Source: an uncultured Pelagibacteraceae bacterium (lineage in GTDB: Bacteria; Pseudomonadota; Alphaproteobacteria; Pelagibacterales; Pelagibacteraceae). From it: 64,000 nt of DNA. Within the stretch, counting starts at the first letter, position 1, and each line of letters begins with the position of its first letter. A model generated the notes under the pieces. It did not search any database and was not told where the DNA came from. It worked only from the letters and a program-made list of their open reading frames with translations. The position numbers and the translations under genes are program-made. Positions 44,846-54,314 of this stretch are shown here, piece after piece. The DNA is taken from positions 1 through 64,000 of the forward strand of contig CABXTN010000003.1 of assembly GCA_902515185.1 (NCBI GenBank), given 5' to 3'.

Positions 44846-45256
44846 TTGAGCAAAATAAGTGATAAAGATAAAAAAGACTGGAATAATTTTATTAACAGTA
44901 GTCAAAGAGTTGAGAATAAGGACAAAGATTTAGTTAGTAAAGAAAATACACAATCCTACATTTCTATAGATCTTCATGGTTATACTTTAGATCAAGCAAA
45001 TAAAAAAGTTAGTGAGTTAATATTAAATAGCTACGAAAAAGGTATTAGAAATATTAATATAATAACTGGCAAAGGAAACAGATCGAATAATCAGCAAGAT
45101 CCATATCAATCAAAAAATTTGTCTATTTTAAAATATGCAATACCAGATTTTATTACAAACAATTTAGATTTGATGAACAAAATTATTAAAATTGATTATC
45201 AGGCAGTAAACGACCCTACAAGTGGAAGTTTTAGTATTTTGCTTAAAAAAAACTAA
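44846..45256 (+). CDS. Smr-domain protein
   Basis: A 136-aa protein. The Smr domain (SIDLHGYTLDQANKKVSELI, NINIITGKGNRSN, GSFSILLKK) has the conserved DLHG and TGKG motifs of putative MutS2-like nucleases. Translation appears to start at a TTG at 44846, immediately after the Tim44-like gene stop; no ATG is available before the domain. Function in this short form is unknown, perhaps RNA or DNA nicking. It ends flush against convergent hslU. Confidence 0.87.
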   Translation: MSKISDKDKKDWNNFINSSQRVENKDKDLVSKENTQSYISIDLHGYTLDQANKKVSELILNSYEKGIRNINIITGKGNRSNNQQDPYQSKNLSILKYAIPDFITNNLDLMNKIIKIDYQAVNDPTSGSFSILLKKN

Positions 45257-46627
45257 TTATAAAATAAATTTTGAAAGATCGGTATCTTTTACCAATTCAC
45301 CTATATTGTCTTTAATATATTTAGAGTTGACAATAATTTTCTCGCCAGATCTGTCAGTTGCTGTAAAACTAATTTCATCTAGAACTCTCTCAATAATAGT
45401 ATGAAGTCTTCTTGCACCAATATTTTCGACAGTTGAATTCACTTCAGTTGCTATATTTGCGATTGCATCAATACCATCTTCTGAAAATTCTAGATCTACA
45501 TTTTCAGTTTTTAGTAAAGCTTTGTATTGCTTTATTAAACTATTATCTGGCTCTCTTAAAATTTTTTTAAAGTCTTCGCTTGTTAAAGCCTCAAGCTCAA
45601 CTCTAATAGGCAATCTACCTTGCAATTCTGGGAGTAGATCGGATGGTTTCGCAAGTTGAAAAGCACCTGATGCAATAAATAGGATATGATCAGTTTTAAT
45701 TGGACCATACTTAGTACTAACAGTTGTACCTTCAATTAAAGGCAATAAATCTCTTTGAACACCTTCCCTTGAAACATCACCACCTACACGATCAGTTCGT
45801 GCTGAAATTTTATCTATCTCATCTAAAAAAACTATACCGTTATTTTCTGTTGAATTTTTTGCGGATTTAATAATTTTATCCTGCTCTATTAATTTATCAG
45901 ATTCTTCATTTATTAAAATTTCATGAGATTCTTTAACAGTCATTTTTTTCTTCTTTTGGTGTTTGCCCATTCCTTTACCAAGCATTTCTCCAATATTAAT
46001 CATACCAACATTTGCCCCAGGCATACCTGGTATTTCAAATGATGGCATAGAAGAGTTACTTTCGTTTACAGCAATTTCAATTTCATTCTCATCCAGATCA
46101 CCATTTCTTAATCTTTTTCTAAAACTTTCTCTTGTTGCTACACTTGCTTTGTTTCCAACAATTGCATCTAAAACTTTTTCTTCTGCCTGTTTTTGTGCTT
46201 GTGCATGAACTTCTTTCCTTTTTTTAACTTTTTCCATTGCTATGGCAATCTCTAAAAGATCTCTAACTATTTGTTCGACGTCTCTGCCCACATAACCAAC
46301 CTCAGTGAATCTAGTTGCTTCAACTTTAACAAATGGTGCTTCTGCAAGTTTTGATAGTCTTCTGGAAATTTCTGTTTTTCCAACTCCTGTTGGTCCAATC
46401 ATAAGGATATTCTTTGGAAGAACTTCGTCTTTCATCTCGTCTTTTAATGCTTGCCTTCTCCATCTATTTCTTAAAGCAATAGCTACAGCCCTTTTTGCTT
46501 TATTTTGCCCAATAACAAATCTATCTAATTCTGAAACTATCTCTCTTGGAGAAAGAGAGCTTATAAAGGTTTCATTCCCTTTTTTTTCTCCTTTAGGAAC
46601 TAGTGGAGTTACATTAGATTTTTCCAT
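45257..46627 (-). CDS. hslU: HslU AAA+ unfoldase of the HslVU protease
   Basis: A 456-aa ATPase: [34 protein letters not shown], Walker [17 protein letters not shown], the I domain, Walker [12 protein letters not shown] and the C-terminal DLSKFIL tail that docks into HslV. It unfolds substrates for HslV. It overlaps hslV by 1 nt and is probably heat-shock induced with it. Confidence 0.98.
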   Translation of the reverse strand: MEKSNVTPLVPKGEKKGNETFISSLSPREIVSELDRFVIGQNKAKRAVAIALRNRWRRQALKDEMKDEVLPKNILMIGPTGVGKTEISRRLSKLAEAPFVKVEATRFTEVGYVGRDVEQIVRDLLEIAIAMEKVKKRKEVHAQAQKQAEEKVLDAIVGNKASVATRESFRKRLRNGDLDENEIEIAVNESNSSMPSFEIPGMPGANVGMINIGEMLGKGMGKHQKKKKMTVKESHEILINEESDKLIEQDKIIKSAKNSTENNGIVFLDEIDKISARTDRVGGDVSREGVQRDLLPLIEGTTVSTKYGPIKTDHILFIASGAFQLAKPSDLLPELQGRLPIRVELEALTSEDFKKILREPDNSLIKQYKALLKTENVDLEFSEDGIDAIANIATEVNSTVENIGARRLHTIIERVLDEISFTATDRSGEKIIVNSKYIKDNIGELVKDTDLSKFIL

Positions 46628-47142
46628 TATATTTTTTCCATATTTATATTGTCATTTGTAAATACACAAATTTCGGAAGCAACTTTTATTGCTTTTTTTG
46701 CAATTTCTTCCGCAGATAAATCCGTATCCATTAATACTTTTGCCGAAGCTAAAGCATAATTTCCGCCCGAGCCAATTCCTATTACATCACCTTCTGGTTC
46801 TAGAACATCACCAGTTCCAGAAATTATAAAACTTTTTTCTTTATCTCCTATTGCCATTAATGCCTCAAGTCTTCTTAAATATTTGTCTGTTCTCCAATCT
46901 TTTGCAAGTTCTACAGCAGCCCTAGTTAAATTCCCGGCATGTTTTTCTAATTTAGACTCTAATCTTTCAAATAAAGTTAAGGCATCCGCTGTTGATCCAG
47001 CAAATCCAGCGATCACATTTCTTTTCTCAATTTTTCTGACTTTGTTTGCAGTTCTCTTAATCACAGTATTTCCCATGCTCACCTGTCCATCACTAGCAAC
47101 TACAACATTATTATCTTTTCTTACTAATACAATTGTTGTCAT
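46627..47142 (-). CDS. hslV: HslV protease subunit
   Basis: A 171-aa proteasome-like peptidase. The sequence [24 protein letters not shown] places Thr2 as the nucleophile after Met removal, unlike longer homologues that need propeptide cleavage. [30 protein letters not shown] is diagnostic. It forms the hexameric rings of HslVU. A possible heat-shock promoter lies just upstream. Confidence 0.97.
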   Translation of the reverse strand: MTTIVLVRKDNNVVVASDGQVSMGNTVIKRTANKVRKIEKRNVIAGFAGSTADALTLFERLESKLEKHAGNLTRAAVELAKDWRTDKYLRRLEALMAIGDKEKSFIISGTGDVLEPEGDVIGIGSGGNYALASAKVLMDTDLSAEEIAKKAIKVASEICVFTNDNINMEKI

Positions 47143-47148
47143 AGTTAT

Positions 47149-47177
47149 TAAATGGATATTAATTTGAAGAGTTCAAG
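47149..47177 (-). promoter_or_regulatory. Candidate RpoH promoter for hslVU
   Basis: On the minus strand CTTGAA is followed after 14 nt by ATCCATTTA, close to the E. coli sigma-32 pattern CTTGAAA-N13/14-CCCCATNTA. The fit to the alphaproteobacterial form seen before dnaK is weaker. The implied start would leave almost no leader before the hslV ATG (47142). Confidence 0.35.
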
Positions 47178-47232
47178 GTCTTGATTACTTTTATTGATAT
47201 AAGCAAATAATGAATATATACGTATTAAAATA

Positions 47233-47823
47233 ATGAAAAGAAAAGCTGATATTACTAGAAAAACAAAAGAAACATCAATAAAGGTAGAGCTTAACATTGA
47301 TGGTAAGGGCCAATACAAAATTGACACAGGAATTGGTTTCTTGGATCACATGTTAGAACAACTATCAAAACATTCATCAATTGATCTTAAAGTTAAAGCA
47401 AAAGGAGACACCCATATTGATTTACATCATACAACTGAGGATACAGGTATTGCCATTGGTGAATGCTTAAAAAAAGCATCAAAAAATTTTGTTGGAATAA
47501 AAAGATATGCACACGCACTGCTGCCAATGGACGAGACTCTTACAAGAGTAGCACTAGATGTATCTAACAGACCATATTTAATTTGGAATGTTAAATTAAA
47601 AGTTGAGAAATTAGGTGAAATGGATACAGAATTATTTAAAGAATGGTTTCAAGCTTTTGCCCAATCTGCAGGAATTACTCTTCACGTGGAAAATATTTAT
47701 GGTGACAATAGTCACCACATCATTGAATCTTGTTATAAGGGACTCGCTAGATCACTTAGAGCTGCACTTGAATTAGATCCTAAAAATAAAAATACGGTGC
47801 CCTCTACAAAAGGTTCTTTATAA
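47233..47823 (+). CDS. hisB: Imidazoleglycerol-phosphate dehydratase
   Basis: A 196-aa manganese enzyme of histidine synthesis (dehydratase only, no HisB-N phosphatase domain). [37 protein letters not shown] and [18 protein letters not shown] carry the metal-binding histidines. It starts the hisB-hisH-hisA-hisF run, divergent from hslV across 90 bp. The hslV/hisB neighbourhood is common in Alphaproteobacteria. Confidence 0.97.
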   Translation: MKRKADITRKTKETSIKVELNIDGKGQYKIDTGIGFLDHMLEQLSKHSSIDLKVKAKGDTHIDLHHTTEDTGIAIGECLKKASKNFVGIKRYAHALLPMDETLTRVALDVSNRPYLIWNVKLKVEKLGEMDTELFKEWFQAFAQSAGITLHVENIYGDNSHHIIESCYKGLARSLRAALELDPKNKNTVPSTKGSL

Positions 47824-47834
47824 AAAAAGAATTA

Positions 47835-48461
47835 ATGAAAGTCACAATTGTTGATTATAGCTCTGGCAATATAAGCTCTGTAATAAACTCCTTTAAGGAA
47901 GTTGCTAAAGACAAAGTAAATATAGAGGTAACTTCAGATCTAAATAAAATTAAATTAAGTGATAAAGTAGTTTTGCCAGGGCAGGGTTCTTTTAAAAGTT
48001 GCGTGGACGCTCTGAAAAATATTAATGGTTTGGTAGATACACTTAATGAATTTGCAATTAAAAATAAAAAGCCACTACTTGGAATATGTGTTGGGTTACA
48101 AATGTTTGCAGATGTTGGCTATGAGGAAACTAAAACAAAAGGGCTAGGATGGATTTCGGGCAAAGTATCAAAAATTGATAATCAAAATGGTAAATATAAA
48201 CTTCCTCACATTGGCTGGAACCAAATTAATATTATTAAGGATAGCAAGATTTTTCAAAGTATAGAAAATAATTCTCACATGTATTTTGTTCATAGTTATG
48301 AGATTATTCCTAATGATAAAAATGTAATTTCAGCAACTACAGATTATTCTTCAAATATTGTATGTTCGATCGAAAAAGAAAATATATTTGGAACACAATT
48401 TCATCCAGAAAAAAGTGATAAAATTGGACTTAAAATAATTGATAACTTTATAAATTTATAA
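47835..48461 (+). CDS. hisH: Imidazole glycerol phosphate synthase glutaminase subunit HisH
   Basis: A 208-aa class I glutamine amidotransferase: VVLPGQGSFKSC, LLGICVGLQMFAD with the nucleophile Cys, and GTQFHPEKSD with the catalytic His and Glu. It supplies ammonia to HisF, encoded two genes downstream. Gap to hisA is 2 nt. Confidence 0.97.
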   Translation: MKVTIVDYSSGNISSVINSFKEVAKDKVNIEVTSDLNKIKLSDKVVLPGQGSFKSCVDALKNINGLVDTLNEFAIKNKKPLLGICVGLQMFADVGYEETKTKGLGWISGKVSKIDNQNGKYKLPHIGWNQINIIKDSKIFQSIENNSHMYFVHSYEIIPNDKNVISATTDYSSNIVCSIEKENIFGTQFHPEKSDKIGLKIIDNFINL

Positions 48462-48463
48462 AA

Positions 48464-49180
48464 ATGAAAGTATTTCCCGCAATAGATATTAAAGATAAAA
48501 AATGCGTAAGGCTAGTAAAAGGGGATTTTAATAATAAAACTGAATATGAAATGTCTCCTATTGAACAAGCAGGCAAATATAAAGATCATGGTTTTAAAAA
48601 TTTGCACATTGTAGATTTAGATGGAGCTTTAGTTGGTGAAACAGTAAATCTAACTATTATAAAAGATATTATTAATAAATTTGATCTTAAAGTCGAGATA
48701 GGTGGTGGTATAAGAAATTTTGAAAGTATTCAAAAATATACTGATGCTGGAGTTGATAAAGTAATTTTAGGTAGTGCAGCAATCAAAGATAAAAATCTTT
48801 TAAAAGAAGCGTGTAAAAAATTTCCAAACAAAATTGCATTAGGTTTAGATGCTAAAGACGGATATTTATTAGTATCTGGATGGACAGAAGCATCTAATCA
48901 ATTGACTTTAGATTACTTAAAAGAAATAAATGATTATGGTGTTAGTAGACTAATTTATACTGATATAAATCGAGATGGTATGAAGCAAAGTCCAAATTTT
49001 ACTGAAACATTGAAAGTTGCTGAAATATCAAATTGTCCTGTGATTGTATCAGGCGGCGTTTCATCAATAAGTGATATTCAAAAAGCCAAAACTTTGAAAA
49101 ATATCGAAGGTATAATAGTTGGTAAAGCTATTTATGATGGTGATATTGATTTAAACGAGTTGGTAAAAGAAGATGCTTAA
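48464..49180 (+). CDS. hisA: ProFAR isomerase HisA
   Basis: A 238-aa TIM-barrel isomerase: [19 protein letters not shown] with the catalytic Asp, [30 protein letters not shown] with the second catalytic Asp, and [13 protein letters not shown]. It converts ProFAR to PRFAR. It overlaps hisF by 8 nt. Confidence 0.97.
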   Translation: MKVFPAIDIKDKKCVRLVKGDFNNKTEYEMSPIEQAGKYKDHGFKNLHIVDLDGALVGETVNLTIIKDIINKFDLKVEIGGGIRNFESIQKYTDAGVDKVILGSAAIKDKNLLKEACKKFPNKIALGLDAKDGYLLVSGWTEASNQLTLDYLKEINDYGVSRLIYTDINRDGMKQSPNFTETLKVAEISNCPVIVSGGVSSISDIQKAKTLKNIEGIIVGKAIYDGDIDLNELVKEDA

Positions 49181-49928
49181 AAATAGAATAATACCTTGCC
49201 TAGATGTTAAAAATGGAAGAGTAGTTAAGGGTATAAACTTTGTTGATTTAAAAGATGCAGGTGATCCGGTTGAACAAGCAAAAATTTATAGCGATGGTGG
49301 GGCTGATGAAATATGTTTTTTAGATATAACAGCATCAAATGAAAACAGAAACACTATTTATGATGTTGTTGAAAAAACATCTAAGAAATGCTTCGTTCCC
49401 TTGACTGTAGGTGGAGGGATAAGAAACATCAACGATATTAGTAAATTACTTAATTGTGGGGCGGATAAAGTTTCAATTAACACAGCTGCTGTTAATGATT
49501 CAAAAGTTGTTCTTGAAAGTTCTAAAAAATTTGGATCCCAATGTATTGTTGTTGCAATTGATGCAAAAAAAAATGGTAACATTTGGGAGATCTATACACA
49601 CGGTGGAAGAAATAAAACTGGAATTGATGCAATTAAGTTTGCTAAAGAAATGGAAAGAAGTGGAGCAGGAGAATTGTTAGTAACCTCAATGGATAGGGAC
49701 GGAACTCAAGTTGGATACGATATTGATTTAATGTCAAGAATTTCATCTATTGTAAATATTCCTATTATAGCTTCAGGTGGTGTTGGCTCCCTTGATCATT
49801 TAGTAGATGGTATAAAATTAGGAAATGCAAGCGCAGTACTAGCAGCTTCAATTTTTCATTATGGAAAGTACTCTATTAAAGAAGCTAAAGATTATTTAAA
49901 TTTAAAAGGAATACCTATCAGAGTTTAA
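49173..49928 (+). CDS. hisF: Imidazole glycerol phosphate synthase cyclase subunit HisF
   Basis: A 251-aa TIM barrel: [49 protein letters not shown] and [13 protein letters not shown]. With HisH it forms imidazole glycerol phosphate and AICAR; the AICAR feeds PurH, encoded at 61 kb. A membrane acyltransferase, not hisE, follows after 5 nt. Confidence 0.97.
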   Translation: MLKNRIIPCLDVKNGRVVKGINFVDLKDAGDPVEQAKIYSDGGADEICFLDITASNENRNTIYDVVEKTSKKCFVPLTVGGGIRNINDISKLLNCGADKVSINTAAVNDSKVVLESSKKFGSQCIVVAIDAKKNGNIWEIYTHGGRNKTGIDAIKFAKEMERSGAGELLVTSMDRDGTQVGYDIDLMSRISSIVNIPIIASGGVGSLDHLVDGIKLGNASAVLAASIFHYGKYSIKEAKDYLNLKGIPIRV

Positions 49929-49933
49929 AAATT

Positions 49934-51871
49934 GTGAAAAAAAACTATAGAAAAGATATAGATGGATTAAGAGCCTTAGCAGTTTTGGGCGTAATTTTTT
50001 ATCACGCAGAGTTAGTTTTCAAAGATAATATTATTGTGTCAGGTGGTTTTCTTGGAGTTGATATTTTTTTTGTAATTTCTGGTTATTTAATAACAAAAAT
50101 TATTTACAATGAAGTAAAACTTAATAATTCTTTTTCTTTTTTTAACTTTTATCAAAGACGAATAAGAAGAATTATACCAGCTTTATTATTAGTTATTTTA
50201 TTTAGCTCTATTATGGCTTATTTTTTTTTATTGCCAATTGAGTTCCAAGCCTATCTAAAATCAATAGTTTCATCAGTTTTTTTTTATTCCAACTTTCATT
50301 TTCATTATTCAGGTCAAGCCTATGGTGAGAATATTTTATCCGCCAAACCTTTGCTTCATACTTGGTCTTTAGCAATCGAAGAGCAATTTTATATTATATA
50401 TCCAATTTTATTAATTGGATGTATTAAATTTTTTAAAAAAAATATTAAAACTGTTTTAGCAACTTTAATACTTTTATCTATTTTGTTTGCCACATTTATA
50501 AGTAATGACCATCAATCATTTAACTTTTATATGTTAACCTCAAGGGCTTGGGAGCTATTATTTGGGGGATTGATAGCAATAAAACATTTAAATAGTTCGA
50601 GTAATAAAGAAGATAATAGTTTATTTGCAGTTTTGGGCTTTATTGCAATTTTTTTTTCTTTCTTTTTTTTTGATGATGTTAATGAGCATCCCACTCTTTT
50701 AACATTATTACCAGTTATAGGTTGTTGCTTAATAATAAATAATACTAATAACAATAATATAATTGGGCACATTTTAAGCAGTAAAGTTCTTAGTAATATG
50801 GGACTTATATCGTATTCCCTTTATCTTTGGCATCACCCAATTCTGTCTTTTGGTAAAATTTCAGGAATTACAAATGATAATATAAGTATGAAATTTTTTT
50901 TAATTTTAGTTTCTATTATTTTATCAATATTAACATATGTTTATGTTGAAAGAATATTTAGGGATAAAAAAAAAATAAAGATAAAAAATTTAATTTCAAT
51001 AATTACTGTTTCAATTATTTTAATAATTTCAATTAGCTATATTAGCAGTAAGAGTCAAAGTGAAAGATATCCAAAAATTGTTCGAAACTTACACGAGAAA
51101 ACTTGGTTTAAAACAAAACAGTTTTTTATTCCTTGTTTTCAAAGAGATAAATTTTTTTGCTCTTTTAATAGGGGTGTCGACAAACAAAAAGCTTTTTTAG
51201 TTGGAGACTCAGTTCTTGCGTCTATGCAGGAAGAGCTAAAAAAAAATTTAATTAAAAAAAATATTAATTTCATACCAATGACAAATGCAGGTTGTGATTT
51301 TATTAACATTAAATTGAAGGAAATTAAAAATATAAACTGCACTTCTGATGTTTTTAATTATAGAAATAAAAAAATTATAGAAAGTAAAAACTCTTTAATT
51401 ATAATTCATTTAAATTATTTAAATAGTGATCAATATAATAATTTAGAAACTAGAAATAAATTTACTAAAAATATCAATTTTTTACTTACGCAAAATAATA
51501 AAATCATTTTTCTATATCCTATTCCTCAATGGCAAATAAATGTTTCTAAATATTTTGATAATAAATTTCAAAAAGAAAAAAATAATATTCAAAGTAAATT
51601 AAAATTGGAAAAAGATTTTGTTACTATTAAGTACGACGATTTTAAAAAAGATAGTTCAGTGGTATTTAATATACTTGATAATATTAATAACGAAAATATT
51701 TACAGGCTTTATCCTCACAAAATTTTTTGTAATACTTTAATTAAAGGTAAATGTGTTGCTAATTCAACAGATGACATCTATTTTATTGATAATTCACATT
51801 TATCTAAAGCGGGGTCAGAAATTATCAATATAGATTTAATTAAATTAATAGATAATATTCAAAAAAAATAA
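49934..51871 (+). CDS. OafA-type membrane O-acyltransferase with C-terminal SGNH domain
   Basis: A 645-aa protein. The N-terminal acyltransferase-3 domain (about 1-345, roughly ten membrane spans) begins YRKDIDGLRALAVLGVIFYHA, contains FFFVISGYLITKII-like sequence and LLHTWSLAIEEQFYIIYP. The C-terminal SGNH domain (about 385-645) has AFLVGDSVLASMQ (GDS nucleophile) and DNSHLSKAGSEI (catalytic Asp-His). Such proteins acetylate LPS O-antigen or other surface glycans. It starts with GTG, sits 5 nt after hisF and 1 nt before hisE, and is unusually Asn/Lys/Ile-rich, suggesting an inserted accessory gene. Confidence 0.92.
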   Translation: MKKNYRKDIDGLRALAVLGVIFYHAELVFKDNIIVSGGFLGVDIFFVISGYLITKIIYNEVKLNNSFSFFNFYQRRIRRIIPALLLVILFSSIMAYFFLLPIEFQAYLKSIVSSVFFYSNFHFHYSGQAYGENILSAKPLLHTWSLAIEEQFYIIYPILLIGCIKFFKKNIKTVLATLILLSILFATFISNDHQSFNFYMLTSRAWELLFGGLIAIKHLNSSSNKEDNSLFAVLGFIAIFFSFFFFDDVNEHPTLLTLLPVIGCCLIINNTNNNNIIGHILSSKVLSNMGLISYSLYLWHHPILSFGKISGITNDNISMKFFLILVSIILSILTYVYVERIFRDKKKIKIKNLISIITVSIILIISISYISSKSQSERYPKIVRNLHEKTWFKTKQFFIPCFQRDKFFCSFNRGVDKQKAFLVGDSVLASMQEELKKNLIKKNINFIPMTNAGCDFINIKLKEIKNINCTSDVFNYRNKKIIESKNSLIIIHLNYLNSDQYNNLETRNKFTKNINFLLTQNNKIIFLYPIPQWQINVSKYFDNKFQKEKNNIQSKLKLEKDFVTIKYDDFKKDSSVVFNILDNINNENIYRLYPHKIFCNTLIKGKCVANSTDDIYFIDNSHLSKAGSEIINIDLIKLIDNIQKK

Positions 51872-51872
51872 A

Positions 51873-52157
51873 ATGCTAAAAACACTAGAAAATCTAATTA
51901 ACTTAATAAGAGAAAGAAAATCATCATCAGATGAGACTTCTTACACATCAAAATTACTTAAAAACAAGTCATTATCTGTAGAAAAAGTCAAAGAGGAGAT
52001 TGGTGAACTCATAGAAGCAGTAGAAAATAATTCAAACAAGATTCACGAGGCAGCTGATGTCCTTTATCATTTACTGGTCTATTTAGAGGGAAATGGGGTC
52101 CGTATTGAGGATATTATGGATGAATTAGAAAAAAGAGAGAAAAAAAAAGAGTCTTAA
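51873..52157 (+). CDS. hisE: Phosphoribosyl-ATP pyrophosphatase
   Basis: A 94-aa MazG-like pyrophosphatase: LENLINLIRERKSSSDETSYTSKLL, VKEEIGELIEAVE and HEAADVLYHLLVYL supply the Mg-binding acidic helices. It performs the second step of histidine synthesis. It is separated from hisF by the acyltransferase gene, so the ancestral hisF-hisE junction has been interrupted while co-transcription is apparently kept. Confidence 0.93.
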   Translation: MLKTLENLINLIRERKSSSDETSYTSKLLKNKSLSVEKVKEEIGELIEAVENNSNKIHEAADVLYHLLVYLEGNGVRIEDIMDELEKREKKKES

Positions 52158-52200
52158 AAAGATTAAATTAGTGTTAGCTTCCTAAAATTTTAAATTCATT

Positions 52201-53139
52201 ATGAGCCACAAATTTTATAAACCTGCAAGAGCACGACTTCACAGAAGTGAATTAGCAGTTCCGGGGTCATCTCCAAAAATGTTTGAGAAAGCACTAAATT
52301 CAGCTGCTGATGTTATATTTTTAGATTTAGAAGATGCAGTGTCGCCGAATGATAAAATAACAGCAAGAAAAAATACCATTAAGGCTTTAAATGAAATGAA
52401 TTGGAGAGAGAAGGGCAAAACTATTTCTGTGAGAATAAATAGTTTAGATACTCATTATATGTATAGCGATTTAATTGAAATAGTTGAGCAAGCTGGAGAA
52501 AATGTTGATACTATTTTAGTTCCAAAAGCAGGAACATCAAGCGATGTATATATGGTCGATTGTCTTTTAACACAAATTGAAACTCATAAAAAAATTAAAA
52601 ATAAAATTGGGATTGAGTGTTTAATAGAGACTGCTTTAGGTATGGCAAATATTAAAGACATTGCACAATCAAGTTCCAGATTAGAGGCTCTACATTTTGG
52701 TGTTGCAGATTATGCAGCAAGTTTAAGAGCTAGAACTGTTGTTATAGGAGGATTAAATCCTGATTATCCAGGGGACCAGTGGCATCATGGTTTGTCGGAA
52801 TTAGTCGTTGCTTGTAGAGCTTATGGTCTAAGAGCTATTGATGGGCCATTTGGAGATTTTAACGATGCAGATGCATACATAATGTCTGCAAAAAGAGGTG
52901 CAGCTATTGGAATTGAAGGTAAATGGGCAATCCACCCATCTCAAATAGAGCTTGCTAATAAAGTATTTACTCCTCCAGAATCAGAAGTTTCAAAAGCAAA
53001 AAGGATTATTGATGAACTTGATAAAGCAGCCAAAGAAGGAAAAGGAGCAGCTCAACTTGACGGTCGAATGATTGATGCGGCTTCAGCAAGAATGGCTGAA
53101 AATATTGTAAACATTGATAAATTAATAAATAATAAATAA
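52201..53139 (+). CDS. mcl: Malyl-CoA lyase (HpcH/HpaI citrate-lyase-beta family)
   Basis: A 312-aa CoA-ester lyase: ARLHRSELAVPGSSPKMFEK, VIFLDLEDAVSPNDK, IETALGMANI, HFGVADYAASLRART, DGPFGDFNDADAY and GKWAIHPSQIELAN. This matches serine-cycle MclA and Rhodobacter Mcl1 more closely than other family members, though a loop after IGGLNPDY is shorter. It cleaves malyl-CoA to acetyl-CoA and glyoxylate (reversibly). Malate thiokinase subunits follow 8 nt downstream, which supports the substrate. Confidence 0.88.
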   Translation: MSHKFYKPARARLHRSELAVPGSSPKMFEKALNSAADVIFLDLEDAVSPNDKITARKNTIKALNEMNWREKGKTISVRINSLDTHYMYSDLIEIVEQAGENVDTILVPKAGTSSDVYMVDCLLTQIETHKKIKNKIGIECLIETALGMANIKDIAQSSSRLEALHFGVADYAASLRARTVVIGGLNPDYPGDQWHHGLSELVVACRAYGLRAIDGPFGDFNDADAYIMSAKRGAAIGIEGKWAIHPSQIELANKVFTPPESEVSKAKRIIDELDKAAKEGKGAAQLDGRMIDAASARMAENIVNIDKLINNK

Positions 53140-53147
53140 TAAAAATT

Positions 53148-54311
53148 ATGGATATTCACGAATACCAAGCAAAAAAAATATTATCAAGTTTTGGAGTATC
53201 AATTCCAAGGGGTGGGATTGTTTATAGTCCTGAGAATGCAGAAAATAAAGCTAGAGAAATTGGTGGATCTAAATGGGTTGTTAAAGCACAGATTCATTCA
53301 GGTGCACGTGGGAAAGCTGGTGGAATAATATTATGTAACACCCCTTTAGAAGTTGCTCAGGCAACAGATAAGTTGTTAGGAAAAAAATTGGTTACAAACC
53401 AAACAGGACCTGAGGGAAAAATTGTAAATAGAATTTATATTGAAGAAGCAACTGACATTGAAAAAGAATTATACTTAGGATTAGTTTTTGATAGAAGTTC
53501 AGAGAGCATTATGATTGTAGCTTCAACAGAAGGAGGAATGAGTGTTGAGGAGATTTCTAAAGAAAAACCAGAAACTATTATAAGATCAAAAATAGAAGTT
53601 GCAGTTGGTATACAGAGTTTCCAAGCAAGAGAACTTGCCTTTGGGTTAGGTATAGAACCAGCTTTAATTTCAAGGGTGTCAGATACTATCGTCGGATGTT
53701 ATAAAGCTTTTAGTGAATTAGATGCAACTATGGTTGAAGTAAATCCATTGGTTATATCAAAACAGAAACAAATATTAGCTTTAGATTGTAAAATGAGTTT
53801 TGATAACAATGCTATGTTTAGACGAAGTCAAGTTTCAGAACTCAGAGATAAAACTCAAGAGGAATCAAAAGAGGTTTATGCATCTGATAGAGGTTTAAAT
53901 TATGTAAGTTTAGATGGAAATATTGGGAATATTATTAATGGAGCTGGTCTTGCAATGGCTTCAATGGATATGATTAAATTAGCAGGGGGGTCACCTGCTA
54001 ATTTTTTAGACGTTGGAGGAGGCGCTACACCAGAAAAAATTGTAAAGGCTTTTAAGCTTATAACTATGGATGAGAAGGTCAGAGTAATTTTGGTAAATAT
54101 ATTTGCAGGAATTAATAGATGTGATTGGGTAGCAGAAGGAATTGTACAAGCTTTAGATAAAATTGAAGTAAAAGTTCCAATTGTTATTAGACTAGCTGGA
54201 ACAAATGTTGAAAAAGGTAATGAGATACTTAAAAAAAGTAAAATAGAATATATAGAGGCTAATACTTTAGAGGATGCAGCAAACAAAGCTGTAAAAGCCT
54301 TAGGTAAATAA
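53148..54311 (+). CDS. mtkA: Malate-CoA ligase (malate thiokinase) beta subunit
   Basis: A 387-aa SucC-like ATP-grasp protein: MDIHEYQAKKILSSFGVSIP, KAQIHSGARGKAGG, VNPLVISKQKQILALDCKMS, GGSPANFLDVGGGAT and NIFAGINRCDWVAEGIV. The last motif, with CDWVAEG, and KAQIHSGAR follow MtkA rather than succinyl-CoA synthetase. With MtkB it makes malyl-CoA from malate, CoA and ATP, feeding the adjacent lyase. A second succinyl-CoA synthetase copy is the alternative, but the mcl neighbour argues for malate. Confidence 0.85.
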   Translation: MDIHEYQAKKILSSFGVSIPRGGIVYSPENAENKAREIGGSKWVVKAQIHSGARGKAGGIILCNTPLEVAQATDKLLGKKLVTNQTGPEGKIVNRIYIEEATDIEKELYLGLVFDRSSESIMIVASTEGGMSVEEISKEKPETIIRSKIEVAVGIQSFQARELAFGLGIEPALISRVSDTIVGCYKAFSELDATMVEVNPLVISKQKQILALDCKMSFDNNAMFRRSQVSELRDKTQEESKEVYASDRGLNYVSLDGNIGNIINGAGLAMASMDMIKLAGGSPANFLDVGGGATPEKIVKAFKLITMDEKVRVILVNIFAGINRCDWVAEGIVQALDKIEVKVPIVIRLAGTNVEKGNEILKKSKIEYIEANTLEDAANKAVKALGK

Positions 54312-54314
54312 TTT

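Noticed and set aside
47693-47698. CACGTG in hisB as a second parS
   Set aside because: Flanks (CTCTT / GAAAA) do not match the TGTTT/AAACA arms.
52158-52200. Riboswitch (glycine-type, known in SAR11 carbon metabolism) upstream of mcl
   Set aside because: The gap is only 43 nt, too short, and no paired helices are visible.
53305-53310. CACGTG in mtkA as a second parS
   Set aside because: Flanking arms do not match parS; it encodes the conserved GARGK segment.
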